Shown here in pieces: positions 1-13,179 of a stretch of DNA of 64,000 nt. Below the pieces are notes generated by a model. It saw only the letters and a list, made by a program, of their open reading frames with translations, was not told where the DNA came from and searched no databases. Position 1 is the stretch's first letter, and the number at the start of each line of letters is the position of its first letter. This DNA comes from Himantopus leucocephalus (taxonomy: Eukaryota > Chordata > Aves > Charadriiformes > Recurvirostridae). Location of the stretch: the NCBI GenBank assembly GCA_003993805.1, contig RSEF01000002.1, forward strand, positions 66,206,986 through 66,270,985, read 5' to 3'. Made by a program: the position numbers and the translations under genes.

Positions 1-21
1 TTTTTTTTTTTTTTTTTTTTT
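1..21. repeat. poly-T run at window edge
   Basis: A run of 21 T residues opens the window. It could be the A-tail of a minus-strand retrocopy or simple low-complexity sequence; the window edge hides which. Confidence 0.8.
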
Positions 22-254
22 CTGTCTTTACAGCTCCACACACTGTCCCTGTTGTCTAATACTTTAATGTTTTGCTGGTCTCTTCTTTTTCATGTCTCTG
101 CAGTTGCCATCCAAATACCAGAACCTCTTCCTTTTGGTTATCTTTCTCTCCTTTCCAATAGGTGGTTACTAGGTTTATTTCAAAGGCCAATTAATCATTA
201 GTTAAATTTTAAGGATTTTATTGTTAGGCTAATGTTTGTATCTTCAGACCCATG
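22..254. other. unique sequence, nothing recognised
   Basis: Short AT-rich spacer between the opening poly-T run and the first CR1 copy. No open frame or repeat family was recognised. Confidence 0.5.
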
Positions 255-602
255 GTCACGGAATCACGGAATTTTCAGAGTTGGAAGGGACCTCTAGAGA
301 TCATCTAGTCCAACTCCCCTGCCAAAGCAGGATTGCCTAGAGCACATTACTCAGGACTGCATCCAGGCGAGACTTGAAGATCTCCAGAGAAGGGGACTCC
401 ACAACCTCCCTGGGCAGCCTGTTCCAGTGCTCTGTCACCCTGACCGTAAAGAAGTTTTTCCGTATATTTGAACAGAACCTCCTATGTTCCAGCTTGTGCC
501 CATTGCCCCTCGTCCTGTCATTGGGAACCACTGAAAAGAGTCTGGCTCCATCCTCCTTCAACCCACCCTTAAGGTACTTGTATGCCAATTATCAGGACTT
601 CA
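255..602 (-). mobile_element. CR1 LINE, 5'-truncated 3' end
   Basis: The left edge carries the CR1 3' terminal octamer repeats read in reverse, followed by the conserved 3' UTR (TTGGAAGGGACCT) and the end of ORF2. The minus-strand frame at 337-588 is open for 83 codons and reads as the ORF2 C-terminus: KYLKGG, then [15 protein letters not shown], then the hallmark [17 protein letters not shown] and a natural stop after [13 protein letters not shown]. Only the last tenth or so of a full CR1 remains, the usual result of 5' truncation during target-primed reverse transcription. The frame has no stops, which suggests a relatively young copy. The endonuclease and the RT catalytic core are absent, so it cannot mobilise. 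The right-hand border is fuzzy by about 15 bases. Confidence 0.95.
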
Positions 603-3600
603 TCACATAGGCACGATAATGAAAAGAGAGTCCATTCTCTGAAGATCTTGCAGGATAAACCATATAGTGAATACAGGAAGAGCAAAGTAACAGGGAAATT
701 ATGATTTGTGTTATTGTCCAGTTTTTTTAACAGGAGGGGTTTGACTGAAGAACCTGTTGTGTGTGAGACCGTCTTCCATTAGAAACGTCAGGAGTATGCC
801 TACCACACACTTCTTTGTGCCTAGACCCCTGAATCAAGCCACTGAGCAGCAAGCGGTACAGAGGCATTGCCACAGAGCTGTGTCTGGGCTCATGAGCCCT
901 GCAGAGGGAAATAAACTAGAAGGTACTGACATAAAACTTAGACCCAATTTTTCAGTTCTGGAAGTTGCTTAATTTGTATAGCCTAATAAAACTGGTAGTA
1001 CGCATTCTCCTTGCCCTTAAGGTAAATGTTGTGACTGCAATGTAGTGTAAAGACAGTCACACTAGCTTTAAACTGGCTAGCCAAGACGTTGCTAGCAGCC
1101 TAATGAGATATCAACATGGGCCAACTCACTGAGTATTTACTTTGTTTCTGAGGTGGCTTTTGCAGACCATGCACATGTGGCACAGCTGGGCTGCTGTTGG
1201 CACCCTTATTACATTAATACTAGAAGGTGGCTGTGGCAGGGGCAGCGCCAGATAGCTCATAAGGAAGTACTGAGATATTCAGAGCAGAAACAGAGGAAAC
1301 CTGCCAGGAGCCACTGCCACTGACTCTCCTCTGGGGCACTGATACATGGGACGGTCGCCATGAGGAAAGGCTGAAGGGCAATGGCCTGGCTCTACAGCTC
1401 CAGCAGTGGTGGGCTTCTCAGTACCACTCCTATCCCCACCCCAGCTACATGCAATCCTTTGATTCTGTCAGCACTCTGGCCATGCAACAGCCCAGAATAT
1501 ATTTTCACGCATCCTCTTGAGGGTGGTCCATAGCTTAAGAACTGCTACAGACTCTGTTTTCCTCTGCTCTCCTTACCAGGAAGCAGCTGGTTTTCACAGT
1601 TGCCAAGCTAGTTTCTTCAGGACTTACATTTCTCAAAGGCTTGAGCAGACCCGTACCTTATCACTGCACTGTGTGCATATCAACTATACCTGGTCAGGCT
1701 GACGGCATTTCTAAGCACTTCAACAAACAATTTTCTGTGATAGCCCAGGTAATAAAACTCCTCTTCCAGTTTCTTATTTCATGAGTCCTCTATATTGCAA
1801 TGCTTCAAAAAGGCTCTTCTCTTGTGCTTCACTGAAGTCACTTTCTTGAAGGTAGATGATTATAGAAATAATAATCAAAAACGTGGTAATTGCTTTTTTA
1901 TTTTATAGTGACAGCACTGATCTTATTTTCCCCTGGCAGTGAAGTATTATTAGAAGTTGATTTGATTTTTTTCTTTCACTTTTAAAAATTTCAGCAAATG
2001 TTCAGTTAAGTAGTTTGTTTGCTTTCTGCTGAAACAAAAATCTCACAAAACTCAATAAGGGAAACCCTGAAGGTAGATGTACTTTTTTAATTTGTTCACT
2101 ACTGAGCCACAGTTTTCATTGGATTTTGGAGAGTTGACTGGTGTTGGAGGGTAGGTCCTCATTTTAAAACCTTGGAATCCTTCGCATGGACAGCTGTTTT
2201 AGCTAATGTAAATTGATAGACAAATGTAAATTCCTCATGGGAGGCTTGGCAGAGCCTTGACAGGAGTAACCAGATAATCAGATTGCAAATCCACTGCATG
2301 TAGAGAGCACTCTGAGCACCAGAGTCTCTTCAGACCAAAACCATTTGTTTGCTGTTCCAAGGTATGTATTCTGAGATCTTCGAGGGGAGGTGCACAGTCT
2401 CTGCTTTTTTGCTCAAGTGGAGCTTTGCAGTATGCGTGATGAAGAGTGTTGTATAAAAGATGTTCAGACTATATGTGGCAGAGAATTTGGTAGAACTGTT
2501 GCGTGTGTAAAAAATTTGCCCAACCTTCTTAGAAAGTAATTCAGAAGTTAATAAATTTCATGTCCATCTGCCCTGAGTTTCTCTGCTTATTGTAATATCT
2601 CTGATGTTTTACAAATTCTGTGTCGAGCTCTATAGGAGTTGTTTCTCTCTCTCACTCTCCCTCTCTTTTTTACTTCTAAGTCAGTAAACTATGATGTATG
2701 TGTCTCTCCCTGAATAACGTTATTATATGATGCTGCTGGAGCCCTGAATAGCTTGGCTGTGGACTGCTGAACCCTTTGAATGTAATTGTTTTAACACCAT
2801 GAAATGAAGTAATGCATAAAATTGATAATAAACGGATATCTCTCTGCCTCTGCATGCAAATGAGCACTTAGCACCAGGGCACAGATGCCACCATTGTTTC
2901 CCCCCTGAAAATGACAAAGTAAGTGAAAATATCTACCAAGAGCTTAGAAAGTACGGTAGCTGCATTTTCATTATATTTTAGAATTTCACAGAGTTGGGAA
3001 AGCAAACTCTCCTGCCAACATTCAGAAAGGGGCTGGATAATGCCTGCCTGTAGTACACTGGAACATACAGCGAAGCAAGGTTTTGTTGATTTTTTTTTGA
3101 AGATAAAGAATATAGTTATTAGTGATTCTCTTCCACTTTCATGTTTTCAATTTTACAATCTCATTTTTGTTTTCGAAACAAAGACTGTATTTTTTATCTC
3201 AGTGTCTTGCCTCCTCCTCCACCTCCTCTAAAAAGTACAGCTAGAATCAATGTGTAATACCCGTTAATCTGCAGTGCATATTAAACAGGCACATTTGGAA
3301 TACCTTGGGTCTGGCTGCAGCTTTGGGTTTAACCTTTGGTTGTTTTCTAATTTATACTTTTAGTTAATAAATATATCCAGGAACTAAAATGATTACTTTG
3401 TTTTAGAAATGTTGTTCAGGCTTGGCTTGTTTCTCCTTCTGCTTTAATGAAAGGGTAGAAATCCATAAAAGAGGGGTATTATTTTATGGATTAATCCTTC
3501 CTTTTTCAAACATTAGCTATATTACTATTCATTTCACAAAGAGATCTTACTTAGAAAAAAAAGGTCTAAATTAGCTTGTCGCATTTTTTACCTTTGCTCC

Positions 3601-3617
3601 TACGTTAGCAGTTTGAA
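603..3617. other. unique AT-rich sequence without recognised genes
   Basis: Both strands hold only short chance frames of up to about 100 codons with no family motif. The one structured element seen is a perfect 14-bp palindrome at 886-899. Pyrimidine-rich stretches occur near 2640-2680. No exon was supported. Confidence 0.5.
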
Positions 3618-5400
3618 GTGATTCAAAGACGTTTATGAAGACTTAAATAGCAATAGATCATATTCATGTTTGAAACCATCATGGTTTTCACAGAGGTTTC
3701 CTAAGAGTGCAAAATTAACTTTGCACTCATCTTCTAGCTTTATGATAAACTTATCACTTGAGTCAGTGTCCAAAGCTTTGTTGAAGTCTGGACATATGAC
3801 ATTTGTTGATTGTGCCACATCTGAGTGTCTGCTGCCTGTTCTTAGAGGACTGCCTCCTTTTTCCTTTTCCCTTTTTTCTTTTTACATGTTGCTTGATTCC
3901 TTGCTCCAATACTCCGTAATTTCACGTCTACCCCTTCCTCCCCTCTGTCACCTCCTTCACCTGCACCCCAGTAGCTCTGGTCCACTTTGGAGCCTCATCC
4001 CTCATCAGTAAGTTCTCAGGATAGTCCCCTGTCAGTGCAGAGAGCACTTCCACCTCTTTGTGAGGTGCTGAAGGATGACTTTTTTAAAACATAGTTAGTT
4101 TGAAAAGTCAAACTTAAAATAAAAACTTAAATAAAAGTTTCATTTTATGTTAATTTAATTCAGTCCAAGTGTAAGCTATTACTGAGAAGGCCAGCACCTG
4201 GCCTTTATCCCTAGCTGCATGTCCCAACTGTATCTCCCATGTTGTATCTGGCAACTGTGTGGCAAGTCAGATCAGTGTGTTGAACTGGCAGAACTCCCCA
4301 TTTTTTCTTTCTGCTTTTTCTTTTGGCACATGAGGGTTTTTTTGTCCGATCATGAGCTGACCCAACCCATTTGTAGTGTCACCGTTGCCAGACCTTACAC
4401 AGGAGAAGTGGCAGAAGAATGTAAGCAGGGTTGGGGGACAGAGGGGCCACAGTAGCCTGCCTTTTCTTCAGGTTGGGTAATGTGAGGCAGTACCTTAAAT
4501 TCTCATTAGTTTGTGCTCTCTCTGGTTCAATCTGAAGAACCTTTGCTGATGCTATTCAACTCTTTAGTAATCTATCCTTTCAGTTTGCTTCCTGCGTGTA
4601 TTTCAAGTCAATGAAGCTTTAGCTAAGCTGGTGGTTTTTATATTTTCTGTCATTCGTTTCCACTTGTATGGAAACCACTGATATGGTTGTGTTCATTTTT
4701 TCGACTCTGCTATCTTAAACTCACATTATCAATTCTCCAAGGTTTTAAATTGGTATTCTTGAAAATTTTTATTTTACTTTTATCTGTTCTTCACTTTCTA
4801 ATAATCACAGAGACCATTTCATGGCCTCTCCTACCTATTTCGCCTTTCTTCTTCATGTTCTCAACAATTTCTTCGCCATCATTTAGAATCATCATTAAAA
4901 AGTCTTCCCCTCCAAATGCTTTCTCCTTATGAATCGAAAAAACTATCACCAATGGAACAAAACTGTCTTACCCATTAACTCTTTTCCTGACAGATACGTG
5001 GGTGATAGAACTACCCCCTTAACACTGAGGCCAGAGTCTTGGATTACTCTGGTTAATACTCACAAAAAGCTTTGTCCAGTGGTCTGTGCTGTATCTGTTG
5101 TCCCAGCAGCACACTGTTCTTCTCCTTTGTAGTCACTGCCAACAGTCTTTCAGCAACTCTCTCTGTCCACAATATGGATAGTTTTTTCTTACCTTATCCT
5201 TCCTGAACAAATTATAGTCTTCCATATTTATAGACAGGTCATGAGGAAAAAAAAAAAATACCAACACTCTATTTTAGTAATATTTTGATCACTTAGGAAA
5301 ACATCTGGATCCTCCCATTTATATCCCTTGTTCTTGTACCAGTATATAGACATCTGCTCAGTGGGATTGTCCAGCCATTCACGTTTTGTTTCACCCCTGT
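3618..5400 (-). mobile_element. ancient CR1-type LINE fossil with endonuclease and RT remains
   Basis: Translating the minus strand in pieces gives CR1 ORF2 in the right order, with its 5' side to the right. Around 5310-5355 the frame reads like the start of the endonuclease (SIYWYKNKGYKWED against the family's CLYTNARS-GNKQEEL). Around 5185-5250 it reads HDLSINMEDYNLFRKD, the counterpart of HDWN..I.GYRLFR.D in CR1 endonucleases. Around 4870-4970 it reads FCSIGDSFF, then a stop, then GESIWRG, the C-terminal part of that domain. About 1 kb further on, at 3633-3818, the frame reads VICPDFNKALDTDSSDKFIIKL, matching RT motif A (VVYLDFSKAFDTVSH..L..KL). The spacing fits one element of about 1.8 kb. 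Stops and frameshifts are frequent, so it is a dead, old copy, older than the CR1 3' ends elsewhere in the window. Borders are approximate. Confidence 0.72.
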
Positions 5401-8400
5401 GTTATGATTAAGCTTGTCCTCCTTGTGTTATGTAGGCCTTCTCAAGTGACTTTTGTTTGATTTCAGCATTTTGCACAAGTCCACAGTTTTATCCTAATTT
5501 GCAGTCTTCACCTGGTTAGCAAGTGATAAACAACAATACACCTATTTGTCCTCACAAGGATTTGACGCTTGATGAACATTATGAAAGTGTTTACCAGAAG
5601 TGCATATTTTCACTAAAATATTATCAGTGTTCTGAAATACATTTACCTAGCAGTGAGTGAATAGATGACATTATTTCCCATTTAGAAGCATAAAAAACTA
5701 TTTAGTTAAACTGTACTGGTTTTGAAGTCTATGGATGAAACATTATAACATTATTTTTAAATTCAATTTTTAATTTTGCTATATCATAAGCATTTATATG
5801 TGTTTGTATATGTCATGTCCAATACAGTCCTCTCAATGCAGAGTGAGAAATTAGTCTCATGCGAAACCTGTAGAGAATCATAATTCTGGACTTAAAATTA
5901 GGTCAGGTTTCCACATCCTTTCAATTCCAAGAATCACTGATCAAAGGGAAGAGAGACAGACTATTAATAAGTTGTTTTCAGTGTAGGATGTTTAACGGAA
6001 ACCCAGGATCTAATAAGAATAAGTAGCAAAAGAAGGTATTTGATAGGAGTTCTTTAAATATCCCAACTTATGCTTAAATACCAGGGATGGAGAAAAAAAG
6101 AAAACATGAATCTTCCAATTCAGAAAATATACACAATGAACAGATACTAAAGTCATTTTATGAAGAGTTTAAGTAACACACAAATAACAAATCCCTGAAC
6201 CATACAAATCTCATATCATGTTTAGTGTGGCTATGAGTAAACTTAGTTGATTTATGCTGCAACATAAAAATCATGAGATGCTTTATGCATGGCTTTGATG
6301 TAGAACTCAGTGAAATGTGGTACATTTTCTTTGAAATTCTGTTGCTTGCTCAAACTTGACCTTCCATGTAAAACTGAGGAACATAAAGAAATCATCTGCA
6401 CTAAACCAGAGAACAATGTATACGTATATATATTCTGCTCCTTCCCATCCCACCCCACCTGCTGAGAAAATATAATTGTCCCTTTAAAGTGAAACTATTG
6501 TCTTATGATAAGACCATCTGGACAGCTTGTCAAATAATGGTCTAAGAGTCTATCCAAACATTAGTTAAATCAGTAGGCTGTTCCTCTGCTTTCTCAGTAC
6601 CACAGATGAGGATTTGACATGAGAATCCTTTCATGCTATTGTAATCGCCCTCCACTTTAACCTAGAAATTGTATCACCAGTTCTGATAAATTGAGAACAG
6701 AATGATTTCAAACTCAAATCACAACTGAAGAGTTATTAAGCTAAAAAATAGACTTGGTTTGTCTGTGTGTTGTTTTCCAAATATACACACATTCAACCCC
6801 CTTGTTTGCACAATGACACCAAATTGTTGCCTGAATTAAAGCTGTTGCAACAGTATCTTTAGCAATATTGAAGTACAGAAATGCTACACATTTAACAAAG
6901 TTCAGCTCTACAACTTTTCATGGAGTATTTACCTAACAGTCAATGATTTGAGCTTTGCTTCATTATGAACTCCACAATAGGATACATTCTTCACTTTACC
7001 TTCTCACTGGCATCATTCAGGTCCTCAGAGATTATATTTGAGAAACAAACAAATACTGTTGGCAGCCCATAGACTTGTATGCCCTCAGTGATAACAATGC
7101 TTCCTTTGTCTGACTTGGGTGTATGTTTATAAGCTCTTTGGGTTCTCTTTTACTTTGCATGCACACAATACCAAGAATGAGGATCTTCCACCTCAGTGAG
7201 ACTGTAAGATTTCATCCTCAGCTATTATAGATTGTAGAGGTAGCTCAATTTTAAGGAATTATGGTTTCTTTCAATGTGATTTTGAAAGAATCTTGGATTC
7301 AGATGGATTGAGGTGGTTAGACGTATTCTCAGGCATACAAAATCCTATGCACAGGGGTGTAAGTATGTAGGTTGAAGGGTTCAAAAGCAGAGTGTGTTAC
7401 AAGCTCTGCTGGCAGTTATTCCTATACTGCAAAAGAAAGTAGAAAGCTGAAAAATGAAGTAATGTGCTCAGTCTTTATTCACCATGCATACTTGTCTTAG
7501 AAGCCTGATGAAACCTATGCATATTCATAAAGAGCTGAAGACTGTAACAAAAAATAGTAAAGAGTAAGAATAACTCAAACTAAGGAACAGTGATGCACAT
7601 TGTCTTTCCCATTCTTACATTCTGCAGATCTGTCTGCAGAATGAGAATAATGAGAACACATATAGTAACGCTTTGTCTTCTTGTACCTTTTGTCTCTTTT
7701 TATATGTTTAAGCCTTCATAAACTCACTGTATGCCAGAACCTCCCCTCTATAGACGTTTAAAAGCTGTAGAGGTACTTACAAAACACTTTAATGTTCTTG
7801 GGCAAATGGTAGGGAGAATTTTCAAAGCAACTTAAGAGAGTTGGTGTCCAAACCATCCCAAGGATAGTTTCAGCCAATATTACCTTACATTCATGTTACT
7901 TCAGAGTATTTTCAGGAGCTTAAAATGTAGGTGTTGTCTACTCTATCAGTGATCTAGTAGGTGTCAGTTCAGCTACTACCATTGATTAACCAGAAAACAT
8001 GTTGGTATTTCTAAGAACAGACTTTGCTCTTTTTGAGATTAGTGTCTAATAACTGCAGGGGCGGTGACATGTTTTAGTCTTCTCCAGTGTGCTGTATATT
8101 ATGCATTGACAAATAACCCAGGATTAATCCCTACTGAAAGTATACACTTAACTGAGGCACCAGGGAAAGGATGCTAGTTTCCCTAACCTATCACCATAGA
8201 GAGAGATTCACATTGCAAAACAATTATTCAGCCAAAATAGGATCTGAGTTGCCTATAGGAAATATTGAGCTCTCTTTGTCTATTGGCTGCAGAAGGAATT
8301 TGTGACAAATGGACTCTCAATTTGGACACCTAATGCAATTGCTTAGATAGGGTTCATCTAAGCCACAGCACCAAGATCTCCATCTCTTATGCTATCTAGC

Positions 8401-8568
8401 CACTTACTGTCCTGGTTGCCTCTATACCTGATCAAAGAGCATGGACTTTCAAAGTTGATCGCCTTGCTTCTGGCACATGAGCCCAAACAACTGACGCTTC
8501 CTTCTTGTTACTGCTATTCTTTTGCATTACCTCTACCTAATGCATTACCTTTGGTTCTATTCAATTTT
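5401..8568. other. unique AT-rich sequence with one hairpin
   Basis: No coding frame longer than 70 codons and no repeat family recognised. A strong short hairpin lies at 7611-7648 and is listed separately. Confidence 0.5.
7611..7648. repeat. inverted repeat, 11+5 bp stem with 4-nt loop
   Basis: Arms CATTCTGCAGA (7618-7628) and TCTGCAGAATG (7633-7643) are perfect reverse complements around the loop TCTG. After a 2-nt bulge on the left, ATTCT (7611-7615) pairs with AGAAT (7644-7648). As RNA this would form a compact 16-bp stem. No function is assigned. Confidence 0.85.
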
Positions 8569-8607
8569 GTTTAAATTATGCTTTACTNGTTTAAATTACG
8601 CTTTACT
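8569..8607. other. single-N assembly join flanked by a 19-bp near-identical duplication
   Basis: The N at 8588 is flanked by GTTTAAATTATGCTTTACT (8569-8587) and the same 19-mer with one T-to-C change (8589-8607). This is best read as two overlapping contig ends joined without merging, not as a biological tandem repeat. Confidence 0.85.
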
Positions 8608-11439
8608 AAAGTAGTAAGTCAGACATGTTCCGCTTTGGCCTTGGTCCTCCACTATTGACATCAGTAGGAGAAGCAGCATTAAGTCAATGCTTATCACTCT
8701 TCATAGATTTTTATGGATGAAAAAGGTCATTGTGATCATCGTTTCTGACCCACTGTATAATATTAGCCCATAGTATCTAAGTAAATCATGCATCAAAGCT
8801 CCTACTCTGTTACAGTCAATAGGTATTCTGTCATTCTCTTTAAAGAAAGCATGTTCAGGCCTCAGGAGTAATTTTGTTTTTAAGAATTTGAGTGACAAAG
8901 AAACTCTCACATCTTTTGCAGAGTAGTTTACTTGTTTCTAGAAATCCTACTCTAGAAATCTTGCTTAAAGAACAATCTTAACCTGAAGACTCCAGATACA
9001 TTAAGCTCACGTGAAAACACTTTATGGTCATGTGAATTCATTTCATTACACCAAAGCTCTGTCTAAATCCCAGGAATTTAATTGCAACATATACATTAAT
9101 GAACATTTTCTTAGGTAGGTGTTTATGATTAAGCCTTCTTGTAACAGAAATAAATTCAAAGCGCTAAGAATATACAAACTTTTCTGAATGTAGAAGTAGT
9201 GGGCTTTACAGCCATAACAGTCTATAAGATGCACAGTTTTTAAAGAGCAGTAGTATCTTTTTTTACTTCGAACATGTAGTCAGAAAAGAAGGTGCCAGGT
9301 GCAGAAGCTGAGTCCTGAGGCCTGGTAAAGGGCTTGTAAATGTTTATATTTGCAAACTGGATTATCTGGTCAAACAAAAGACATTAGTTCCTCTCAGAAA
9401 CAAGAAGTCTCAGATGGTAGATTTTTACTCATATCCTCACTACACAAAAAACGATGACTTGCTCGTAATGTTTGTAACTCCTCATACGGTCTTTTATACT
9501 AAGATCCCAGCTACTGGATCTCAGCTACCTTGTAAGGTAGAAACATGGGTAGTTGCAATCAAAATTCTTCCTTAGAATAATTAAGAACCAGAATGTGTGG
9601 TGGACTGTGACTTTTTCTATATTCTAGAGACCAGAGTGGAGAATTCTTTGGGAAAAAAAAAATAAAACAAGAAACCTTACATTCTGTATTGCATTTATTT
9701 TTATTTCTTCCACACAGATACTTCAGGGAAGTCTCATTTCAAGCATTGCATTTTAGAAGGAAAATTTGCAGAAAAATACAGTTTATTGTCCAGATCTTCA
9801 GTTTGGAGGTAACTGGATTGATTACATATTTACAGCTGGGAATCAACTTTAGGCTGCTAGTTTGCTAGATTGCTTACTGGAGGAATTAGTACCATCTTCT
9901 CTGATCCAGCAGCTCACTACCTGGCAAGTTCATGGAGAACATGGTAGACCCTTGCTTAGCCCCTACCTCTGCCTAAAGTCCCTGATCCTACAGAAAATTG
10001 TCATAATCATGAGGTTTTGAGGATTTATTCCTCTCAGTCTTCACTGTTGGTGTCAATTCAGCTTGTCTAAATAACCAGACATTCATTGCTACTCATCTCT
10101 CCCACCTCCGAGGTGCCTTTCAGAACAGGGAATCAATTTTCCTCTCAAACTCAGGGCAATGTTTAAATCCAGCTCATACAGAAAGTGGTGGAACTTTGTT
10201 CAAATCCTTCTGTGAACCAAGCAGGCAGCAGAAATGAATTAGGTTCTCCATCTTTAGTGCCTAGACACTACGCTAGAAGCTCCTCGTACATTGGATATGC
10301 AATTATTCCATTATCATTAAGACAGTGGAATGAAAGAGAGTGCTGGGCCTGGTAGTAGGATACTTTGTTGTTAAAAGCACCTCAGCTGGCTTCCTCAGTG
10401 CTTGCTTTATCTCTACAGATAAAATAACTTCAACAAGCAGACTGAGAGCTTCCTCCCTGCCTTCCCCTTCTTACATGTCCAACCCACCAACATGTAGTGT
10501 GGTCCCTGGGCAGGAGTAGGGAATGTGGTTTCCAGGTCCCACAGGCAGGGAACGAGGCTGAAGCCAGGTTTCCTGAGCTATGGGGTAAAAAGCAGTAAAA
10601 TTCCTTTCAGGGAGGGAAAAAAATGAAGCAAAGATGCACTTTGTGTGGTTTGATTTTTATTAGCCAAACTAAAGCATCGACTAATCACCTCGTATTACAT
10701 CTAAGTCTATGGTGGACTGGCTGGGTCAGAGTTTGCAGTGGTACATCCTTTGTGCCACTGCAGGAAGTCTCTTGGAGTACGTACGTTCTCTGAAGATTTA
10801 TCAGGAAACCTGTTACTAGAATCAGGGTTCCTTGCTTGTCTAGACTCTTAATTTTCAGCACTATAAAAAGTAATCTTGTTTAAAATAAATAAAAGTGCTT
10901 TCCCCTCTTATTTGTACTATCCAAAATGAAATCGTTTCAGGGTATCACCTGTATGTACTTAAACATACTTTAAACTGCTGTGACTTCTGAATTTTGTGAT
11001 TAAATGTAATTGTGATTGATTACCTGCTGCCATTCTCACCTGACTTCTAGAACTCTCATAGAAATTAAAGCTTTCATCTCAACAAGAATTACCAGTTAAA
11101 ATAATTTGTAATAAGCAACAGTTTCCCCTTATGTATGTTCAGTAATTCTAAGAGAAGGACATTTTATTGAATGTACTTGATGCATAACTGTAACGGAAAA
11201 AAGGGAGGCAGAGCCTACTAAATTTTCAGCTCTGGGAAGAAATGGATTCAGTCCCACTGTATGTTGTTTAATATACAACTCATTCCATTCAGTGTAGTAA
11301 CAAAAATGTTCTTTTCCAGTGAAAACTATTTTCTTGTTGACCTCAAGAACAGTGTAGATTTCCTGGTTCACTAAAAATAGATGTCAAAGCAAGATTATGT
11401 ATAAATGTGTTTATAGCTGATTACTTCATTTTCTCATAA
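8608..11439. other. unique AT-rich sequence, nothing recognised
   Basis: Only short chance frames. An imperfect stem (arms TGCAGTGG and CCACTGCA, 10734-10762) is the only local symmetry noticed. Confidence 0.5.
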
Positions 11440-11499
11440 AATCGTATGTACAGTTTTAAACCACGTATGNAATCATATGTACAGTTTTAAACCACGTAT
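11440..11499. other. single-N assembly join flanked by a 29-bp duplication
   Basis: The N at 11470 lies between two 29-bp copies (11440-11468 and 11471-11499) that differ at one base, TCGTATG against TCATATG. This is the same artefact pattern as at 8588. Confidence 0.85.
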
Positions 11500-13179
11500 T
11501 TCATTGGTGACATGTACAATCACAATTCTAATGACATATGATAGACTTTCCCTCTTCCCCCCTCCTCTTAGCCCTATGCAAAAAGTCTTGATTAATTCCT
11601 ACTGCTATGAGGGGAAGAAAGAGGAGGACACCATTGCACCTGAGGGCAAGTGTTTGCAGCTGTACTTCAAGGACTGTTTCATCTTTAGGGAAGACAGAGT
11701 TTAGTCCGGTTTCCCTAAGCCCACTTCACAGCCATTGCAAATGTAGAGAAGTAGTTCACCTTTCATTATTTAAAAAAATAATTACTTTAATGCCTTTGGC
11801 AGCGTTGTTATGAATAGATGTGGGACCTAAATTTAAAAAATAATCTGCTTATATGTATATGTACTATAGCAGTACTGGAAAATAAATAAAATAAATAAAC
11901 CTTATATTTAGCTGATGCCTCCAGCCTCTATTCTGCTAAACAGCCAGAGGGACCTGTGTTCTGTCATGATTGCTGAGCCTGTAATATTTAAATGGGACAT
12001 GGAGCTCTTTGAAAATCTAACTCTGGACTTCTGCATGCAGATCCTGAAAATCTGGATCATTCTTAATCTAAGCAACATGATTATACCCCTGACTGGAGCA
12101 AGCAAGGTTGTTCCCGTCATATTCAGTCTTGCTCTACACTGAAGTCACTGTTGGATCAAAGAGACGCCTCTCAAATGACCAGAGTTCCTGAATTAGTGCT
12201 TTGGCTCATGTATCAAGACTTGGAGTTGAAGGTCCATAATTTTCACTGTGCTTTAGAAAAAAAGGGATAGTATCCAAGTAGTTAACTTTGGCTTTCTTTT
12301 CCTACTCTACAGTACTTTTTCCTAGTTCCACCTAGGTGCGCACCCTGTACAAATGATGCATTGTTTTTCAAACTGTATGCTTTGCTGGTGACATCTCCAG
12401 ACTCTGGCCCATATACGCAGTATGCTTGAAGAGGTAAGGCAAGACCTTCTTTTTCCTGTAAAACCATCTTAAAACTTTGTTTCTGAGCCATGTCTTTGTT
12501 TTGTTTTGCTTTATGTTGTTTACAGACTTTAACATTTACTCTAACCAATACAAGACTGTGAGGGTAAACACATTTACAGTATTTTTTTTTTAATCTTTCT
12601 CCATCTGAGGAGAAAGTCTGTTTACATAAATTTATTTTCTATGAAATTTTTAAAAAATATTTTAACTTTCACTACTCCAGGCAAGATTAGGAGCTTCCAT
12701 GGAAGGAAAGGCACACACTACAGCAGTACTTGGAGCACCAGAATATTTACTGTAAGTGCCTTAACACAGACAGGCAGTAACTCACATTATATGTCTAAAC
12801 AAGATTGGAAGAGCATGGTATTTGTGCAGTTGGGTAAAATGAGTGCTATGTGGTTCTTCCTCTCCAAATTCCATTTCAAAGCAGCTGAACACAGGTGCAA
12901 AAAGTAAACAGAGAATACACTTCTTAGGATGCATTGGCTATTAAGTTCATCTGGGATGGGTTTAGAGGGCTCATTGTTTCCTGTTGATACAGGTTGACTT
13001 CTGTGGTCTCTAGAGCAACAGGGATGTACAGGAAGACGTGGCTTTCATTGACCACTCCATGGTTTGAACATTTGTTGTACTTTCAAACAAAGGAGGTACT
13101 CAGAACAGATAAGTGTTGCAGAATTTGCCTTCAAAATTAGTTAAAGTCTCTGTATAGACTTTTCAGGATGTGAAAGGAT
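11500..13179. other. unique sequence, nothing recognised
   Basis: Frames of up to 88 codons exist on both strands but carry no recognisable domain. They have the composition of chance frames. Confidence 0.5.
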
